Notes under the pieces: model-generated | Database searches by the model: none | Told to the model about the DNA's origin: nothing | What the model saw: only the letters and a program-made list of their open reading frames with translations | Made by a program: the position numbers and the translations under genes | Shown: positions 63,211-64,000 of the stretch, piece by piece | Position numbering within the stretch: the stretch's first letter is position 1 | Layout of the letters: every line of letters begins with the position of its first letter | NCBI RefSeq assembly: GCF_019880385.1 | Contig: NZ_CP082273.1 | Location: 62,001 to 126,000 of the forward strand | Reading direction: 5' to 3' | DNA from: Nocardioides coralli | Lineage (GTDB): Bacteria; Actinomycetota; Actinomycetes; Propionibacteriales; Nocardioidaceae | DNA length: 64,000 nucleotides

Positions 63211-64000
63211 GGGGACCCGCACCAGCAGTCGCCCGTGCAGGCACTCCATCCGCAGCGTCCGGCCGGGTCCGACGGCGTCGCCGTCGAGCTGGCGCGGGGT
63301 GTCGGAGTGGGCACGGATCTCGACGGTCCGGCCGGTCATCCGGTTGATGGTCTCGTCGGTGCGCGACCGCTTGGCCAGCACGCGGAACGCCAGCGGCACC
63401 CACGACAGGAACCGCTTGGGATGGAGGATCACGACGTCGAGGAGGCCGTCGTCGATGGCTGCGTCGGGGAGCAGCGGCATGCCGGCCTGGAGGAAGCCGA
63501 CGTTGCCGACCACGACGGTCCGGGCTCGGTGGCGCGTGAACTCCCCGCCGTCGACGGAGACGTCGACGCGCACCGCCGGGAACATCAGCGCCTTGAGCGC
63601 GGAGAAGACGTAGGCGATCCACCCCACCTTCTTCTTGATGTCCTCGTTGACGCCCTCCATGATCGCCGCGTCGAAGCCCATCCCCGCCATCACCATGAAG
63701 TGGGTGCCGGCCTCGATGCCGTCGCCCTCGACGCGGACGAGGTCGATCGCCCGGTCCTGGCCGTTGAGCGCGACGTCGACGGCCGAGCGCAGGTAGAGCG
63801 GGATGTCGAGGTTGCGGGCCAGCAGGTTGCCGGTCCCGGCCGGGACGACGCCCACGGGGATGCCGGTGCCGGCGAGCTCCGCGCAGACCTCGCGCACGGT
63901 CCCGTCGCCGCCGCACACCAGGACCAGGTCGGCCCCACTGATCGCGGCCGCCTCGGCCATGCCGGTGCCGGAGTCCTCGACGGTGGTGAAGTGCCACGTG
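63205..64000 (-). CDS. Diacylglycerol kinase-family lipid kinase (5' partial)
   Basis: The frame is open to the window end: residues TWHFTTVEDSGTG precede the first internal ATG, so the true start lies outside. DAGK-catalytic signature VLVCGGDGTVREV, then VVPAGTGNLLARNLDIP and MAGMGFDAAIM. The C-terminal beta-rich part ends VRVPR. Phosphorylates a lipid such as diacylglycerol, in the YegS/DgkB-like group. Cytosolic or peripheral membrane. Confidence 0.9.
   Translation of the reverse strand, partial: TWHFTTVEDSGTGMAEAAAISGADLVLVCGGDGTVREVCAELAGTGIPVGVVPAGTGNLLARNLDIPLYLRSAVDVALNGQDRAIDLVRVEGDGIEAGTHFMVMAGMGFDAAIMEGVNEDIKKKVGWIAYVFSALKALMFPAVRVDVSVDGGEFTRHRARTVVVGNVGFLQAGMPLLPDAAIDDGLLDVVILHPKRFLSWVPLAFRVLAKRSRTDETINRMTGRTVEIRAHSDTPRQLDGDAVGPGRTLRMECLHGRLLVRVPR

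Overview
The window is about 64 kb of very GC-rich, densely coded DNA with many GTG starts, stop/start overlaps (ATGA, GTGA, TGATG) between genes, and a recurring -10-like hexamer (TANNNT) 6-7 nt before start codons, the arrangement of leaderless actinobacterial genes. Gene content (SNF2+SWIM pair, a DUF5926 protein, a DUF4446 protein, a deazaflavin-dependent reductase, a methylcrotonyl-CoA carboxylase operon) fits a high-GC actinobacterium, most likely Nocardioides or a close relative of the Nocardioidaceae. That placement is inference. I see no rRNA, tRNA, IS element, prophage or CRISPR array; this looks like chromosomal core with some lineage-specific cassettes.

Layout. 1-11.3 kb: partial quinone oxidoreductase, M13 metallopeptidase, universal stress protein, ComB-like phosphatase, small unknown, RecQ helicase with a phosphoribosyltransferase-like tail, M19 dipeptidase, SNF2 helicase plus SWIM protein. 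11.4-18.0 kb: a TetR regulator divergent from a tightly packed four-gene operon: fatty acyl-CoA reductase fused to a HAD phosphatase, a zinc MDR dehydrogenase, a LarA-like (DUF2088) protein and a PlsC acyltransferase. 18.1-19.0 kb: thioesterase and a frameshifted conserved gene. 19.1-27.0 kb: a branched-chain amino acid type (Liv) ABC transporter bracketed by a secreted beta-protein, a membrane protein and a VanY-like M15 peptidase. 27-29.4 kb: epimerase, HAD, SWEET-like protein, small conserved protein. 29.5-33.9 kb: methylcrotonyl-CoA carboxylase beta and alpha subunits and HMG-CoA lyase (leucine catabolism). 33.9-37.3 kb: two sulfotransferase-like genes flanking an unknown gene. 37.3-40.5 kb: EcsC, Aat, lipoprotein, rhodanese, Fpg/Nei glycosylase. 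40.7-46.5 kb: a cell-wall (MurNAc) recycling operon, NagZ, NamZ, a serine hydrolase and a MurR/RpiR regulator, like the ybb cluster of Bacillus. 46.6-55.8 kb: ATPase, GNAT, methyltransferase, FtsX/LolD-type ABC exporter, small kinase, GDPD, DUF5926. 56-64 kb: arginine deiminase; adenylate cyclase with a cyclic-nucleotide-binding protein; an overlapping pheA-larB-larC-GDT1 operon; DUF4446; deazaflavin reductase; partial diacylglycerol kinase.

The two most notable stories are these. (1) An uncharacterised lipid-type operon that contains a LarA homologue, while the nickel-pincer cofactor genes larB and larC sit elsewhere in the same window. (2) A near-identical palindrome that overlaps the leaderless promoters of both the TetR gene and the methylcrotonyl-CoA carboxylase operon 17.5 kb away, with the start codon exactly 25 nt from the first base of the palindrome in both cases. 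This points to a TetR regulon for leucine or branched acyl-CoA metabolism.
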